Positions 1 to 14,457 of a DNA stretch of 64,000 bases are shown piece after piece (the first letter of the stretch is position 1; every line of letters begins with the position of its first letter). The DNA comes from Sipunculus nudus (taxonomy: Eukaryota > Annelida > Sipuncula > Golfingiida > Sipunculidae), in assembly GCA_026874595.1 (NCBI GenBank), contig CM049322.1, forward strand, positions 41,714,340-41,778,339, given 5' to 3'. A program made the position numbers and the translations under genes. Below the pieces are notes generated by a model that was given only the letters and a program-made list of their open reading frames with translations, ran no database searches and was not told the origin of the DNA.

Positions 1-3000
1 TTATTATATGTCTGTTTATGTTATCATTATTGAAAAGAGTCCCTTTGTGGGCCGACCAATATAAAGCACCTCGCAACTGTTCGATTGTTCCAAACGTGGA
101 TCACCCTATTTAGTCAGTTAATAGTGAAATTACATACTGTCCTATTGGGCGGATATAAACTTTGCCTTTAACTACAGAACTCACAGCAACGGGACTGAGT
201 CGTTGAGGCTCTGATCACTGAAGTGGTTCTGTTGGCGGTAACAAAAAAACTAGGGCAGGGCTCAAGGGAAGACATTCAGAATACTCGAAGATCCGTGGCA
301 CCGTGAGTTCTTATGAATCAATTTATTTTAATAAAATGATTCATTTTTTTATATATTTATATTTGGCTAGTTCCGTTCTAAGCTTTGTCAGTTTGCTATG
401 CAATATAAATATACCTTGATTCCACATGTTACAACTTCTATTGACAAATCGTCCATTGTCCCGTCCATCAGGAGAACTGGTGAGTTCATGTAAGGTCAGC
501 TATGCATTGTTGCTGGTATTTAAGAATTTATGATAAAAACGTACAAAACTTGAATATAAGGGCGTTTTAAAATTTGCAAGAATTTTCTTTCTTTTATAGA
601 GATATTAATTAAACACGTGTATCTCTATTCCATGACAGTGTATTATGTCATGTGTGTTGTTTGTAACTGTATGCATGACATTTCTTGATGACAGTTGTGT
701 AGTTGACAAGTGTTATCATGGTGTTGTATGATGGCAGGTGTGTGATTGGAATTTGCTTTGATTATCTAACCCATCCATCTATTTTAAAACAGAGTGATGA
801 AAAATCCTTTCTTGAACAGTGCACAAATCGTAACAATTATGCCAGGGTTCTTCATATATAGTATCCATGAAGGTCCTTCAAAGGGCCCCATGAAAACCTG
901 AAATAAGCTTATCCGGACCGACATTCTCTGGGTTCTTTGGCATGTTTCGGAACACAAGAAAATTAGAAATTTGATACAGAGGCTCTTGTAATTATTAATC
1001 ATCGAATCGATCTACACATGGCGGTTTAGTTTACCATAACCTCATTTGCAATAATTATCTGCTTATGTAGTACATAGATGTATCTAGTATCCTAGCCAAT
1101 ACCAACATATCAGTAAACCGGACGTCATGACTTTTTTTATTTCATGCTGGGTCCACATATTACAATTTCTTGTAAGTATACACTGGTCGATACGTTTGAA
1201 TCTTTGCCAGTACATCACAGGTGGCGCTATTCTTAAATCATCATTTCCCTAGTTTACCATATGGTATTCGATGCTTGGATGATATCTGCTTCTTGCTTGC
1301 CATTCCTGTTAGAGTTGAACATTGTAGGTGTCTAAATATACCTTATATTATACCCTATGATAGTGTATGTTTGTGAGTGTTTAGATAACGTGTCAGCACA
1401 TAACAGCCCAATGACATTGCATGTCGGTAGCTGTCTCGATATCATAATAGCCGCAATGTAGTGACGATGATAGGTTTCTGAATAACGTGTGACAGCGTTT
1501 AAGCGCTTGATCACGGTGTGTAGTGGTCGGTATCTAGATGGTAGCTTGATATGCACATAGCAGCCATATAATGGTTTGTCTGGTATTAGTTATCTAGATG
1601 TTTAATGTGTTAAAGGCGCATAAAACAGACCCTTTGGCAGCGTAAAGTCTAACATTTATAAATTTTTGATGCGTTAATGCATATGACGGCCCCATCGTAG
1701 AATATTGTTCTGCAGATGTCTAGATGTCTATGTAACTGAAAACGTGGAACTGGTTCAGGCCTATGTAAGTGCAAGTGTATCTCCTTTCTTCAGCCACCGC
1801 TTCCTTTTTTAGATTTTCAGCCATTTTTTAGGACTCGACCCGTTTCCGGACGTTGGGTGATTTTCAAATTTTATCATTTGTCATCCTGGGCTCTACCCCC
1901 CCCCCCCTTCCCCATATCGCAAACCCTGGATCTGCCCCTGGGAGAAGTGACAAGAAAAAAGGGTCTAGCTGATAAATTTGGCATCAGGTAACAGCTACAT
2001 GGTAGTGCATAGTGGCCCGTCGGTGACAAGTAAGTGCTAGCACAGCACCTCCATGATTGTGTATATGTAAAGGCGTCTTTCGAAGGAGAAACGCTGGTTC
2101 GTAGGTGTTCCTGGTTCCTATCAGTTTCCTAACATATCCATAATGGATAGTATTGGCAGAAGTCCAGATGTTAACTCTAAAGCTCATTTCGAGCTCAGTG
2201 ACTTTTTTTATGTGTTCAGTTCAGTATATATTGCAACTCATAACGGCTCTATGTTAGTGTATGTTCATAGTTGTTTTGATATCAGTATATTTGCATGAGT
2301 GCAATTAATTCCCGATATGCTTATCTGTTAGAATCAAAACGTATTAAAGTTCGTATAATTAAGAAAAAAAAAAAACGCTGTATACCACACGTAATTATTA
2401 AGTTTGAATCAGTCAAGTGAATTCTTGCAATATAAGGCGCCTAATACCATCATAGAATGAAAGCTCAGATGACCATTCAAATTATGGGAAATATATCTTT
2501 CAGTCGTTTTAATAAACATATGGATCAACAGGTTATGTTGTATAATAATGTGTGAGATGTTGTGTTACGAAAGTCGCAGTAATTTTGTGCATTAAGGAAG
2601 TCATAGAGGAAAATACTGCAATGAAATAATCATACATGGATTATCCAAGTAGTGTTGTAGCCAGAGAAGGTCACGCGTCATAAGAGCTGTCTTAGATATA
2701 TATCTGCAAGCCTTAGGGTACAAATACCTCAGAACTATTTCATTTTCTATGTAGTAAATTCTAAAGTTTGACAAGAAATTGATGCAGAAACTATGTTGGT
2801 ACATAATATGTGATAAATTAGTTTAAAATTGATGCTTGCGGACACATTTGAGTAAATGATAGAGGATTATTCATTAACCAATCCACACTTATCGTCGATT
2901 GGTTAATATGGTTGGTTCTACCATTAATAACCTAACATTTGACCAGAGAAAATGGAATTATTGGTTAATTCCAAATCTGACAAATTACATTGATTTTATG

Positions 3001-3516
3001 AAACATCAGTCAATATAATCATTAGATGTGACGTAATCCTAAGAAAAGAATTTCCCTAAAAACGGTTAACATTCTGAATAAAGTAAATATAGAATTGAGC
3101 GAAAGGTGATTTGCCTATTTTTTTTATGTAGGATGGTGCATGGATGCAATTAATTCTAGCCAAGTTTAACTGTTAGAAATAAAACTTAAATGCAAAAATA
3201 ACATTTATCCTGACAAAAACCGTGTATGTTATATGTCTGTACTATCACGCAATAAATATTTCTTTTACGAAGTACCAGGAATTATATTTGAGTTTCATAT
3301 ATATAACGAAAGATGTTTACAAATTATCAAGTACCTTATTTCTTTGCGTGTATTCACCAGTCATGTTAAACATCGATTAGGTAGAGGGCTGAAAGTCTTA
3401 ATATGGTAACTTAAAACAATAATTAAATAAGCTGAAGTTGATTCAAGTACGTATAGTTAAATGAAAAAGTTGTATACGACTCGTATAGAGCATACCCACA
3501 TCCACGCACACTAAGA

Positions 3517-3520
<4 letters not shown>

Positions 3521-3553
<33 letters not shown>
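3521..3553. repeat. (TA)n microsatellite
   Basis: Pure TA run of about 33 bases. Confidence 0.95.
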
Positions 3554-3555
<2 letters not shown>

Positions 3556-4351
3556 ATGAAATCATGACCTATGCTGGTGATTTGTAAATGATCAATACGT
3601 TCAGTGAGAGAGTCCCATATTTTATCACAATAACCATTATTTCTTACCATCTTGCTTTTCTGAGATACGATTTTGCATTTGTGAAGAATATATAATAATA
3701 ATTCCACACACATATACATCCATTCATACCTTGGTCATAATCTTTGTTAGCCTCTACTAGGTCTCTATTGATGGCAAGATTCATACTTTTATTCAATATT
3801 GTTCCCAAGCTTGATTTTTTTGGTCAACATTATGGATGATAATAAACATAAAAAATACAAGTACATTAACAAAAAAAAAATCCTTTCTACAAATGTACAC
3901 AGGAGCGGTTTGGTATATTCAATCTTCCAAAGAGGTGTATAGGAAACATAAATTTTCAGACAAGGGGTGTAAACATTTACACAACCACAGCAATACGTAC
4001 ATGTACACCCGTTTGCATGAAGTATTAATATCTTAATGATTTATAAGCTGCTGTAATGTGCTGAGTCACCCATGTGAGATAATGTATCTGAAACATTCTT
4101 GTACGCAAGCAGTTATCAGCCATTAGTCTTATGCTTTTTGGAAGGAATCAACTTTAATGTTATAAACTTTATAGTCAGGCTCTCCTCAGTTTTCAGGTTT
4201 ACAATACAATATTGCATATAACACTTAGAGCATGTGTGATAATTTTTAGGCCTAATGGTAACAGAAAAGTTGGCAAATATAAAGAATTATAAATTTCTTA
4301 AAAGCTTTGTGCTGCAAAATGGACATGCTTTAGGGCATGATCCATCATTTG

Positions 4352-4405
4352 TATATATATATATATATATATAGGGAGAGAGAGAGAGTGATAGAGAGAG
4401 AGAGT
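4352..4405. repeat. (TA)n-(GA)n compound microsatellite
   Basis: TA run followed by interrupted GA repeats. Confidence 0.95.
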
Positions 4406-5519
4406 GGTCGCTTATATTAGTTAACTACAGCAACGTAACAAAGAGCATCGACTTTTATTAAATATCTGAATGCAAAATTTGCAGATGTTCCAACTATTAA
4501 TGTGTATAAAGCAAGAAGAGGTCTCCTCCACAAAGGATTTCAGTTGTGTTCCCCGTAGCAATGTTTATATGGTAAGGTTAGAATAAAAAACACGCTAGGC
4601 CTATGGGATCTGTTACAACAAGCCGTACATGTACAGTTCAATTTTTTTTAATTAAATAAAACAGGATCTTTGGTTTTACTCTTCACCAAGGGATAATGAA
4701 TGGTATTGCCAACTGAACATTATGCAAGATACACGCAGACACACACACATATATATATATACACATATGCACACACATATATACATATATTCTTATGTAA
4801 AGGATGTACAAACAGACACTCTCTGCTTTCAAAGGGATGCAATTTGTCTTCGGGGCCTCACTGGTACTCGTGTGTATTTTTAAATAAATGTATCATAACA
4901 TCACAAGGTTTGGCATCGTTCGATGTTAATTATGATCCATCGAATCCCTACAGAATTCATGGGAAACCAAAATTGTAATTTTATTATCTCCCTTAACTAA
5001 GAAAGAGGTAGACTACCAACACCAGCTTAAACGCACACTGATCATAAGACCGACGTGTCAATATAAACTGAAGGTTTATAATGATCCTCCAACCCCAACC
5101 CACATTGAAATTAGAAAATATGTAAATGGTAGCTTTACATGACACTTTCATGATATAGCAACTATTAAGTTATGAAATCAGATAACTATCATGTATGAAA
5201 GAAGCATTAGTAAGCCACGGGTGTCCCACTTACATTTACCTATTTCCTGTGACGAAACAACGAGCATTTTCAGATCTCACGCATGCCTAAACTTAACTTC
5301 GCACAACAAATGTTAGAGTACAGCTGGCAGGTATTTTCGATTTTACAGTATTGCTAAATTTGTCAATATAAATGAAAGAGGGTTATCATGCTTTTTAACA
5401 ACAAGCTCAAAATGTTTTCCTTTACAAGCCCAATATTTAGTCTAAATTCAGGGCCGTTGCCTTAGCAAAGTCTACCGGGGGGGGGGGGGGGGGTGCTTTG
5501 TGAAAGCGAAGCATAACTA

Positions 5520-5575
5520 AAGAAATTCTTTTAAACAAAAACCGAATTTCAGTGCTCTCTCACGGACTTATTAGC
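5520..5575 (+). repeat. Dispersed repeat, copy A
   Basis: ATTCTTTTAAACAAAAACC followed by GAATTTCAGTGCTCTCTCAC and GGAC; nearly identical to 14458-14505. It follows a run of 18 G at about 5475-5493. Confidence 0.7.
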
Positions 5576-7959
5576 ATAGCCCCCTCGAGGTAAGATCTCC
5601 CTTCCACAGTGTGAATTTTTTAAATTTATAATTTATTTTCTTAATTTATAAATCTACATTTCTTTATAGTCACAAGTAAATTTGGACTTTCTTGCAAATA
5701 CTGCCAACATTTTTTGTTGTCTAAGAATGCTCAGAATTCAGTTAGGGGTACTGATATTTTAGTTGTTACCCTACGTTTTCGCTGCAAGGCCACTGGGATA
5801 CCGGTTTACATTAAGTAGATGTGTTTACAAGATCATATAGGCAACACATCCACATAATCTTCTGAGTGAGGCAAAGCGGTGACAAGCAAGTATGCTGCAA
5901 TATGATATTATAATGATGCTGATAAAAACCACGCATTAATATTACTTCAAAAATTTTAAACGTTTCAATATTTTTCATAAAAAAATATAATGTACTCGCC
6001 TAGCTGAGACTGGAATATTTTTTCAGCTTCCCGGAATTCGGTTGAATGTGTCATCCCACCCATTGAATTTTACAAGGATGAAGTCATCTGTTGCAAATTT
6101 CACCCTTATTTTCTCCCATCAATTGCCCTTTGTGTCATTTCTTTAAAGCTTTCTTATTTGATGCCCAATTCATTAAAACTTAAAAACTTGGGGAAAAAAT
6201 ATGGTCAATCCCATGCCTGGTCTCAAGTAATGTATTGGGTCATCAAGAACTCCCTGCTTTTATCAATTGTTTACTTGATATCTATAAGCAAATTAACAAC
6301 CTTGTAACATGCTCCTCTTTTCAATGTCTTTCAAATATTCATTATAAATCAGCCAATATGTGATTTTGTATCATAAGCTATAAGTATTTAAACAAAAAAA
6401 AGTGACACATTTCTAATAATGAAAATTGTTTTAATATAAAAAGTTATCATAAGGGAACTATTTTCTGGTTTAGGGGACTGCTTTCTTCAGAAACAAGCAT
6501 AGTAATAGATTATTGAGCTACAGTGTTCATGTGGACTTTGATCATCATCAGCTTGATGGAGTTCATCTTGGGGACAGAGGTGGCCAATGTGTTCCTTCCA
6601 TCCACTCCCCTTATGCACAGATAACTCCTGTCTAGGTTATCGCATGAAGCAAAATAGTTTTTAAATATTTATAGCATCAAATGAATATTTACGTCATACA
6701 ACATTTCAATATACGTCAATATATTTTCATAAATCGTTTCGATGTAAATTAAAAATTAAATGGTATATATATATATAGGACAGAATAAAAAATAAAATGA
6801 GGCTATATCCTCCTTTCTTTTGTTTATGTTTGGGAAGGGTAGAGAGCTTATACCAGCCAGTTGAAAATCACATAATATCACTGGGAAAGTGGTCCCTGTT
6901 CAACGATCTTAATGGTTATTTGGTGAACTGTTTTAAAGATAGAAATTACTATTCCTAATACTTTATTTAATGATCTACTGTAATAATGTGGTTTTATCTT
7001 GTTATCTGTCAATAACGTGTAAATTGTTTCTTGATGATACACATTTACCTTTAGGCCATGCTTAATTTTATTGACTCTACACTAAGATTTGTTCTTTGCG
7101 GACCGAGTCTAATTTAACATCAGTTAATACATGGTGACTCAATGGATTAGATAATATAGTTAGAAATAATGCGCTGTTTCACATGACTCATATATCGATA
7201 CTAATCGAAAAGTGCTCTCTGTTTTTGCAAGAGTTAGGAGTGCCATCTATTTACTATTTCAGTTTGATAGATGTTAAGAGCTACTTCAAATGTTGTTACA
7301 CTGTTTGTTAGATATAATTAGTATGTTCCTGTGGAAATATATATCTTAAATACTTCACCTGTCCTGTAATGTTAATCTGATGAATAGTACTATTCTAGTT
7401 TACAATGCAAGTGTGAATTTTTTTTAATCATTACTAATGATGGGCAAGGGATTGTCCTGAAAATCAATAATTATCATGAACAATGCACATTTATTACTGT
7501 TTATACTTCTGTTGTGAAGACTGATGCTCCTATATATGAAATTAAAAAGTTATTACCGACCTGAATTCTGATTGTCATAGTACTTTCCCGTATGTAACAC
7601 GGATCCCCTCATGATGACAAGTGATTGTTATCGATTGATGCAAACACCATGTTTTTGAAGTGTTTATTATATAGGGTAATAGTTGGAAGTTTTAAGATAC
7701 ACGCAATGAGTGTTTGTTTACGTGTGCGCATGAATATACTCTTTGGTGTTATCTTACGTGTGTCTATGTGCATATGTACGCCTTAGTGTGTATTTCTGTG
7801 TATGTAATAAATAAATCATTGCAGTCTAATTAAACGAATATTCTACATACGTGAAATGGTACAAAATGTTTTGCTCGAGTAAATGCCTTATAAACACGAA
7901 ACTTGGCGTGTCACTATTCGGTATTGCCTTAGGTCACAGAAGACAAGAAACCCACACAC

Positions 7960-7964
<5 letters not shown>

Positions 7965-7994
<30 letters not shown>

Positions 7995-7995
7995 A

Positions 7996-8028
<33 letters not shown>

Positions 8029-8038
8029 AAAAGAGAGA
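7965..8038 (+). repeat. (AG)n microsatellite
   Basis: Long interrupted AG run; the R-E-rich frame over it is an artefact. Confidence 0.95.
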
Positions 8039-10609
8039 AAACATCAGGGGTAAATTTCCTTGACAACGTTTTTCATGAAAACTTAATTTGTCGCAATAAT
8101 TGTAACAACAAAAACCAGTTTAAGCTTGAATTTGGTCACTCCTTGACACACTTTGACTACGTATACAAACCTATGACCTGGATTGTGTATGCTTGTAATC
8201 TCAGTAAGGGAGATATGATTGATAAATGAAAAAGGGGAAACGATATTTATATTCCCCCATTTGTTCATTCCTTGTCTATATGTTAGAAATCATGTACCTG
8301 CCTGCGTGGCAATGTGACGGTAGCCGAACAAAGAACCGGATTGGTCATGTGGTCTTAAAACACATGATGCTAGCTCCTGTAAACATCATATATTGTCGGG
8401 GCCCAAAACTATGTATTATTATCTCGGGTGATTGGTTAGTCCACAGCTACAACAAAAAGGTGGACGTTCAAAGAGAATGCGTCCCCAGAAGAGGAATGTG
8501 GCGTCATAACTGCTGCTTGTCAGTAAAAAAGGTCTATTACATGCTGATCTCAAGGTAACGTCAGCTTTAGAAACAACTATTACTACTGGACAGAACAAGA
8601 ATTACAGACACCCTACAGAGAGTACAAGTAAGCACCATAGAGGGATCAGGGGAAGCCCCGATTCTAGACAATGGAAAGCAAAGTATGTTATTTCTTCTCC
8701 TCTCCTGTTTGTTGTTAAATATATATTTTAACATGATTACAAGTGTAGTTTTGGTTCAGAATAGTTAAAGGTTACACTTTACAAGTTAGGTGAACTTCAC
8801 TAACATCAACAAGCACATGAAATATATACATTTAAGGTACAGCTATGTTTTTTTAAGACAACATTAATAAGTCATAAAAGGGGTGGGATTATGACCACGC
8901 AGTTACAGCCATGTGCTGGTTTATAAAACAGAGAAATGTGGGGAGAGGTTCATAAGCTCTAATGAACTTCACTTCCTTGATCGCCTCTTCCCTTTCTTTC
9001 TTTGTGTACGGGTGTGTTTATCTGCGTAGGGCTACATGTAGGTGATCATCAACCCAAGGATGCTTTATGTAGCAGTCAAAGGAAGGTTCCTCCAATAATA
9101 ATGTCAATACTTAAGCCTTATTTCTGATTTATATTCTAATTTTTCTGAAAATGTACAATCGATTTACATTGATCAATAAGGAAGGTGATACCATGCAATT
9201 AGCAAATTTTAGAACCACCAATTAATTAATACATTGTTAAAGGGGAGGGGGACAGCTTAGAAATAGCAATCCTGTACCTGTAGTGTGATTCATCAAACAC
9301 TGAATTGTAGAAAAAAATATGCTTTAAACGAAAATAAAAGAAAAACGTAAGCATGTTTCAAACATTCCAGTATCAAATTCATTTCACATTTTCACTACCT
9401 CTGATTCCATTTCTGATAGAGATATTTTCCATGGTTATAATATGTATAGATGGTATTTTTATATGTCTTTTTATATAAAACATGAGAATATTTTTAAACA
9501 TTTTTATACAGTAACATGTCGTTAATTTAGGTTATATAAAACATGTAAAAACATGCGTAAACAAGGCATACACCCAGATATGCACAAAATATAACACATA
9601 GCAATGTATGCATGTATGACAGCATGTAAGCAAAACAAAAAAGGAGGGGGGGGGGGGATTAGGAAGAAGTGTAAAAGCTTAACAGAAGTCATAGTGTTAA
9701 ACAGAGGCATACATGTATTTACAGAAGTTTGCTTGTGCATATAGAATTTGATCTAAGTCATAAAAAACTATATGTACACTTGGAGATATACTACTTTAAA
9801 TTCAGCTTTTTAATACGTGTAATCCATTTATGTGGTTAGACAAAAAATGTCTTTCCATTGTGGAATATTTTAGCCGATACTTTTAGTTCAAATGAAACAT
9901 TGTTACCCTGGTAAGGCAAGAACATAATGAACACATGTATGCACCAGATTCTATTGTTTATTATGACATATTTTATAAATAATAAATTTTATATATATAT
10001 TTTTTTACATTTGCATTGTGACATATATATCTGAATATATAAGACAATTCAAAATTCCAAAATGTATCATCAATATTCATAATTTTGTCTGTATAACATA
10101 ATATTATGGTGCCTGGAGTGAAGAAAGTTACATAATAGCTTGGTGTATGGACTCACTATGCATCACCATACTGGAACGGCTTAATGAAAACTATACTTTA
10201 TATGGCTTTTGAAAACATGTATAAAAACTTCAATAGTTTTCAAATTTCAGGTTAAATAAAATTAAAATCTTACATGTATATGCAGTGAAAATAAATAAAA
10301 AGGTGTTACATTTATAAAACGTGCCAAGGTCGTTTGACAAAATTGAAGGAACTGATGTTATATTTATGCTAATGACCTTATAACAAAATTCTGATCTAAT
10401 GTTTGACATGCAATTAAATAATGTTGAATCACTGAACAAACAATCTGTCTTTGAATAAGTAAGCATTACTAAGAAATAGCAAAGTTAATTTAAAAGTACG
10501 GTTCATGCATTTTCAAGTTGACACTGTGCCATTGCTAAAGTTTTCAAAGTGAATGAACTAAAAATGGTCTCAAGATAAAATTTTACGTTCTGAAAACCTT
10601 GAAAATGTT

Positions 10610-11060
10610 TTGACTGAATTTTACTTCCCGTCCTTTAAGGTATGATTTACTTTGGTTGGAAAGCCAAAATATTAATACTTAGTGATATATCTTTGAAAAA
10701 AGCAGAAATAAAAATTACAGACTCCAGAAATTATGCTCACATATGTGGCACCGCCTGCAGGTCAAAATCAAATAACAGTCATTATTATCAAAAAGTATCA
10801 TAATATTATAATAATTTTCAAAATAATTTTTTTTGCTTAAGGCTGCACCGGTTCCTGTGGCATTCGGTAACAGACATAACATCGTGCATGCGAACATAAC
10901 AAATTGTAAAATTTGATGATCTACAAAATGTGAACACATCTTAAAAATAATTTGGCTGAATATACACTCATTTTACTTCTCATCCTTTAAGGAAGTGTTT
11001 TTTTTATATCAAGGTCAAAATATTAATATTTTATGACATATCTGGGAAAATGTAAAAACA
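10610..11060 (+). repeat. Diverged direct repeat pair
   Basis: 10617-10700 and 10969-11050 share TTTACTTC.C.TCCTTTAAGG, then CAAAATATTAATA and GACATATCT/GATATATCT. Spacing is about 352 bases. Confidence 0.5.
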
Positions 11061-12414
11061 ATTTTGCAATTGAAATCAGTCTAATCAAAGGGCAAATATA
11101 CTGTGGATTCAGAATATATCATGGGTTTTTAATTCCTTCCTAGTCAGGCATTGTATCAACATTAATATGCGAACAGACCTGAAATAAGCCAAAACTCTGT
11201 GTTTTCCTTATGTTAAAAAAACGCACAGTCTCGGTACAAGCGACAGGCTTAATGACACAAATGACAAATAAAGAGGCTGACTTATCTGAACATTCTTTGG
11301 TTAAGAAAAGGAGTGTAGATTCTGACATCAGAGACAGTCCGCCAAACTGTTACCGGAACTTTATTGCCCAGTCGAATTCTCCCGGTGGCGAACGGATATT
11401 GACAAGTATTGTACTCCACTTCCCTGCTCATCTTGACATTTCAATAAGCCCCGCCGGGCAAATTGTCCCGTCCGTTGTGGTCTGCGCTCGTGAGAACAAA
11501 TTATCCGATGAACTGACATACTGGTTGTGATTTTATGAATTATAAGAGCCAACGGAAGAATTCCCCGATGATTATGATTTATTAGAACCATGGGAAGTCA
11601 ATATTTAACTTCTGTGTGTTCTTTAACTAAATGAATTAAAATTTCTTGGTATGTTTTTTGTTCAGATGAAACCCCAAGTTGACTGAAGTACCCGGGAACG
11701 AGGCCAGAGTTAGACTGGGCTCCAGCTCATATAATTGTTCTCAGCTAACAATGACTCATCACCACGCCGAGGGATAACTAGATTTACTGTGCCGCAGGTT
11801 GTTTATTTTATTTAAACATTACATTATTTCAAACGAACAATCAGATTAGCAAGGAAAAATGACCTTTACCTACGACTTTTAGCGAAATATTATCAAATAG
11901 AGAGAGAGAGAGCAAGTCAACATATACCTGTCTAGTTGAGACGCACTTTTAAACAGTCACTTGGAAGTCGACACTGGTGAAATCTTTGTTTGTTTGCTCC
12001 ACAAGATGGAACTAAATATAATTCCTAACAATATAATTTTTATTTCATTTATGGGCTAAATATCCTTTTCTTTGCATTTTTTTAATCAGCATTTGCTAGC
12101 ATGGGCAGTGAAAGCAGATCTGCACGCTTACTCAGTGCACTGGGTCGATCGACCTACAACAAATCTTTAATTAACCTAATGATCGATTGGGTTTAATTTG
12201 ATGGATATAGGTTTCCCACACATAATTCTGAATCCAAAGTACTATGGCAGTTAAAATTTCTCACCTGTCACAATTGGGCTTCCCTCAAAAATAACTTGCT
12301 AAAATACAGAAAAAAAACACGTTATGTTACTGTTCCCACCATGACTTGAAAAAAACACGTGTTGTTTGATAGTTTACTTCGCATCTTGTCTCCGCACTAG
12401 ATAAACCTCTTCAT

Positions 12415-12765
12415 TTCAAGCAAACGTCTTATTATCTTATCATTTAACACAATTGCCTGAGCCAAAAATAATTATAGATTTTTCATAAAATGAACCCAAT
12501 ATCCGGAGGAAAAACAAACACATTTTTTTCTATTTATTACATTTATGATCACTGTTAACTATTCTTAAAACTAGACTTAAAACTCTAGATATCATTAGAA
12601 GATTAGTATTTTTTCACTGTCAGCCCAAACTTTTCAGGTAAGACAAAAACATGAATTTCTAGATTCGAGTTATTTCTAAATTTTGCCTGTGACGTAAAAC
12701 TTAGCACAAACCAATCTCGTCAGGGTGCAGTCTCTATACACATCTAGTATGCACATAACACTTAC
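12415..12765. repeat. Diverged local duplication, copy A
   Basis: Shares with 15475-15880 the ordered blocks CAAGCAAACGT, TATAGATTTT.CATAAAAT, CTCTAGATATCA, AGTATTT...CACTGTCAG and CTTAGCACAAACCAA.TC. Clearly diverged, same orientation. Confidence 0.6.
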
Positions 12766-13113
12766 ACGTGCTATTACGTTTAACTTACCCACACGTCTTC
12801 ACAAACATAAGCTTTGTCGGATTTTTCATTGCTGGTGTGTGATACAGTAAAATTTATTAAGCATATTTAATACTTAGAATGACGAACGGCCTAATATCAA
12901 TTTGACATCATCCTTGTCTTCTAATTATGAAATCCTTCACGGGATGTTGAAGGTGGAGTAATAAAAATTACGAATAACAATTTTTTTTTATTCTGTCCTC
13001 TGTTCTCCTTAACGCCAGATCTTAAATATGTAAGGCTGCTATTCAGAATTACCTTTTCTTGCACAATGATAATTATGGCTCTCTGACTCACTCCTAATAT
13101 GTGTTTTCTTTAC

Positions 13114-13284
13114 CTGAACCCCGTTTACAAGGTCGGGCACTCCATATATTTGTAGGCGTTTCGGGCAGTTGTCCAGTAATTGCATACGTCTAGTTAACGA
13201 GTTCTTTATCCTGCTGCAATTACTCAGTAGGATACGTTCTTTCTTGCCAACAGGCTGTCCCGACCCGTCAATCATCCTTAAGGA
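13114..13284 (-). CDS. Unrecognised internal exon, 57 codons
   Basis: On the minus strand the sequence between an ACAG acceptor (exon starts at 13284) and a CAG|GTAAAG donor (exon ends at 13114) is exactly 57 codons with no stop, phase 0 at both ends. The peptide (IDGSGQPVGKKERILLSN ... RLQIYGVPDLVNGVQ) has protein-like composition with a basic centre (RIKNSLTRRMQLLDNCPKR). I do not recognise the family. The acceptor has a poor pyrimidine tract. Neighbouring minus-strand candidates at 15.2-15.4 and 16.85-16.98 kb could belong to the same gene, transcribed right to left; this is not shown. Confidence 0.4.
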
Positions 13285-14027
13285 CTGTTATTCATTCATT
13301 GGCGTCAATATAAATGGGGCACATATCCCCCTCCCAACTTTTAACAAGAGGAACAGCAATGTAGTCATCCCCTGATATCCAGATAATAATATTTATATAT
13401 TGGAAATGAAATATAATTATTAGAACTCTGGTTTCATTTCTGAGCTTTCTATGAACTAATTATACAGTGTATATCTAAACTTGGTTTAGATTCAACCTAT
13501 CTTGGAAACAAAATACATTTATTTTAATATGATACGTAATTTTGCTATAATTTAAATGGGTCATTCAGAGAATCGAAAATTCGATTACCTGCACACCACG
13601 ACAAGTAAACCCCAACCACCCTCGTTTGCAGCTACATTTACGCCAGTGCCAATAGAATCAGTGTTTCAGTTAAGTTTAAGTTTCTAAGCTATTAGTTTGG
13701 TTAAATCAATGTGTTGCTTATTTTGTCTCAAAGCGTCATTTATAATAATATTTACGAAACAGTGTTTCCATGTAAGGGCACTTAAACGTTTCAACTTTTA
13801 GATTATACGCCCAAAAACAGTAATGATAAAGAGGTTAGTATACGCACATGTACATTCAGATATTATTCTTTAAGATGATTAAGACTTAGATGTACAATTC
13901 ATTTGAACTGCTTAACTGCTGGCTTACGAGATTGTAGGAGATACATATGAGAGTTACGAGATATAATTTTAATATATTTTCTGTATCAAAGAGGGTAATT
14001 TACATTTATAAAGCCACAGCTGCCACC

Positions 14028-14165
14028 ATTGTAACGGGTGAAAAAATCCCAAGGACCGAATGTGGATCGAACCCGTAACCTGCGACACACACGTTAGACA
14101 TTCTACCGCACGGTTCACTAGCAAGGCCAGTAAGAACGCTTTTGTGTGTCCGGTTACATTTACCC
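14028..14165 (-). repeat. tRNA-like (SINE-like) repeat, copy 1
   Basis: The minus strand reads CGGTAGAATGTCTAACG ... CAGGTTACGGGTTCGATCC, an A-box-like and a B-box-like element in tRNA order. It starts with GCTGCCACCATTGT on the plus strand, as does copy 2. It is not a full cloverleaf. Confidence 0.6.
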
Positions 14166-14264
14166 CCTCTCCGGGGAACGTTTTTTTTATTTTTAAAATG
14201 TACCCGGGGCCGAATAAGTGGACTGTGTTGGGCATTTTCCACGCCACCACTCCCCGAATCCCAA

Positions 14265-14430
14265 CGCTGCCACCATTGTTACAAGTAAAAATAGAAACAG
14301 GGTCAAATAAGGATTCGAAACCGTTACCTGACACGCAAGTCAGACGTTCTACCGCTTCTGCGATCTATGTTCTGGCAGAGCAAGTAGGAAAGCTTTTGTC
14401 CAGTATGTCCGGTTACATAATTTTTAGATA
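14265..14430 (-). repeat. tRNA-like (SINE-like) repeat, copy 2
   Basis: Begins GCTGCCACCATTGTT like copy 1, carries a B-box-like GGTTTCGAATCC and A-box-like GGTAGAACGTCTGAC on the minus strand, and ends in TGTCCGGTTACAT as copy 1 does. The two copies are direct repeats 237 bases apart. Confidence 0.6.
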
Positions 14431-14457
14431 TTTCTGTTTTAAAGATGAGAGAATTAA

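Larger units (their letters stand above)
1..5460. other. No gene supported
   Basis: AT-rich sequence with a C-run at about 1898-1908, two TA/CA tracts and a weak duplicated motif (TGCAATTAATTC...CTGTTAGAA at about 2299 and 3146). All frames are short and without protein-like composition. Confidence 0.6.
5580..12400. other. No gene supported
   Basis: Apart from the (AG)n tract, a G-run at 9647-9657 and the repeat pair at 10.6-11.05 kb, nothing recognisable was seen. A moderately GC-rich patch lies at 11.33-11.55 kb with overlapping frames on both strands, neither convincing. Confidence 0.55.

Noticed and set aside
7851-8063. Arg-Glu-rich ORF resembling a charged nuclear protein
   Set aside because: It is the translation of an (AG)n microsatellite.
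14028-14430. Functional tRNA genes
   Set aside because: Only A/B-box-like parts are present; no complete cloverleaf with paired acceptor stem could be drawn.
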